A stretch of DNA of 64,000 nt from a bacterium (GTDB lineage Bacteria > Bdellovibrionota_C > UBA2361 > SZUA-149 > JAQTWB01), in contig JAQTWB010000003.1 of the NCBI GenBank assembly GCA_028689495.1, forward strand, positions 1-64,000. The letters run 5' to 3'. Below are positions 63,837-64,000 of the stretch, one piece after another; within the stretch, counting starts at the first letter, position 1, and each line of letters opens with the position of its first letter. A program made the translations under genes and the position numbers. The notes beneath the pieces are model-generated. The model searched no databases. It saw only the letters and a list, made by a program, of their open reading frames with translations, and was not told the DNA's origin.

Positions 63837-64000
63837 ATGATACAACAACCACACAACACAATCGGCGGTAATACCTGGCTCACTGACGAGGCCTGGTCGG
63901 TAATTTTTAACAGCCTGGACGAACAGAAAAAAAGCTCGAAGCAATTTAAGCACCATTACATCAGTCTGGGTAAAAACCACTACCAGCTGACTCGTACCAT
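63837..64000 (+). CDS. Unidentified gene, 5' end only
   Basis: ATG 63837 has AGGAG at suitable distance, and the frame is open to the window edge (54 codons, MIQQPHNTIGGNTWLTDEAW...). It has polar, soluble character, with SLDEQKKSSKQFKHHYISLGKNHYQLTRT. I recognise no family from this fragment. It is preceded by the hairpin leader shared with GCS2 gene B. Confidence 0.5.
   Translation, partial: MIQQPHNTIGGNTWLTDEAWSVIFNSLDEQKKSSKQFKHHYISLGKNHYQLTRT

Noticed and set aside
1-64000. tRNA, rRNA, tmRNA or an intact insertion sequence
   Set aside because: No T-arm-like GTTCGAATCC cloverleaf, ribosomal RNA stretch or full transposase was found in the gaps I read; this was by eye, so tRNAscan would be the decisive test.

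Overview
The window reads as chromosome of a Gram-negative bacterium at roughly 48-50% GC. Evidence for this is an LptE-type LPS lipoprotein, MinCDE, phosphatidylserine decarboxylase, SSB with an acidic tip, ClpB and a ribD-ribE-ribBA order. Glycine dehydrogenase split into GcvPA/GcvPB, the long (about 400-residue) IspH and the REP/RAYT-like repeats would suit an uncultivated proteobacterial or deltaproteobacteria-like lineage. The lineage call is weak inference. No tRNA, rRNA, CRISPR array or intact mobile element is visible.

Layout. 0-5.4 kb: C-terminal piece of a Y1/REP-associated transposase, leuS divergent from lptE, a single-domain response regulator, tpx. 5.4-11.3 kb: a cbpA-clpB chaperone operon, a membrane family-2 glycosyltransferase, an unknown cytosolic protein. 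11.5-14.6 kb: an ECF sigma factor overlapping a membrane anti-sigma/von Willebrand A fusion protein. 14.7-20.3 kb: envelope genes (PBP transpeptidase overlapping psd, an amgK-murU peptidoglycan-recycling pair) and a short rsmI. 20.3-27.5 kb: fadJ-like, comM, hpt with an overlapping AMIN-like secreted protein, small membrane proteins. 27.6-31.4 kb: two tandem GCS2 (glutamate-cysteine-ligase-like) paralogues behind long structured leaders. 31.5-37.0 kb: one-carbon operon folD-gcvT-gcvH-gcvPA-gcvPB. 37.4-39.8 kb: minCDE. 40-42.4 kb: periplasmic cyclophilin, ispH. 42.5-52.3 kb: a long minus-strand run yceD-rpmF-plsX-fabG-acpP, glyA-nrdR-ribD-ribE-ribBA-hemC. 52.7-58.3 kb: ssb, an Ntn asparaginase, a DEAD-box helicase with an RG-rich duplicated tail, and an orphan helical-repeat gene. 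58.4-63.4 kb: a 1663-residue secreted protein with 13-14 WDGSSW/VYVGG blades of exactly 47 residues. The window ends inside an unidentified gene.

How the parts work together. Most genes are housekeeping: C1/glycine metabolism (gcv, folD, glyA), riboflavin, lipid precursors, cell division and cell-wall recycling. The less ordinary layer has two parts. First, several families of short palindromic repeats (REP-like) lie in intergenic gaps and once in frame inside a coding sequence. Second, four genes (27.9, 29.7, 57.1, 63.8 kb) carry long structured 5' leaders; three of them have the identical start context ggaggtttttATG. Two of these leaders place a terminator-like hairpin plus U-run immediately before the Shine-Dalgarno, and the first is preceded by a 150-nt three-way-junction fold. 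I regard this GCS2-pair/leader set as the best candidate for something undescribed. It is inferred from sequence pattern only.
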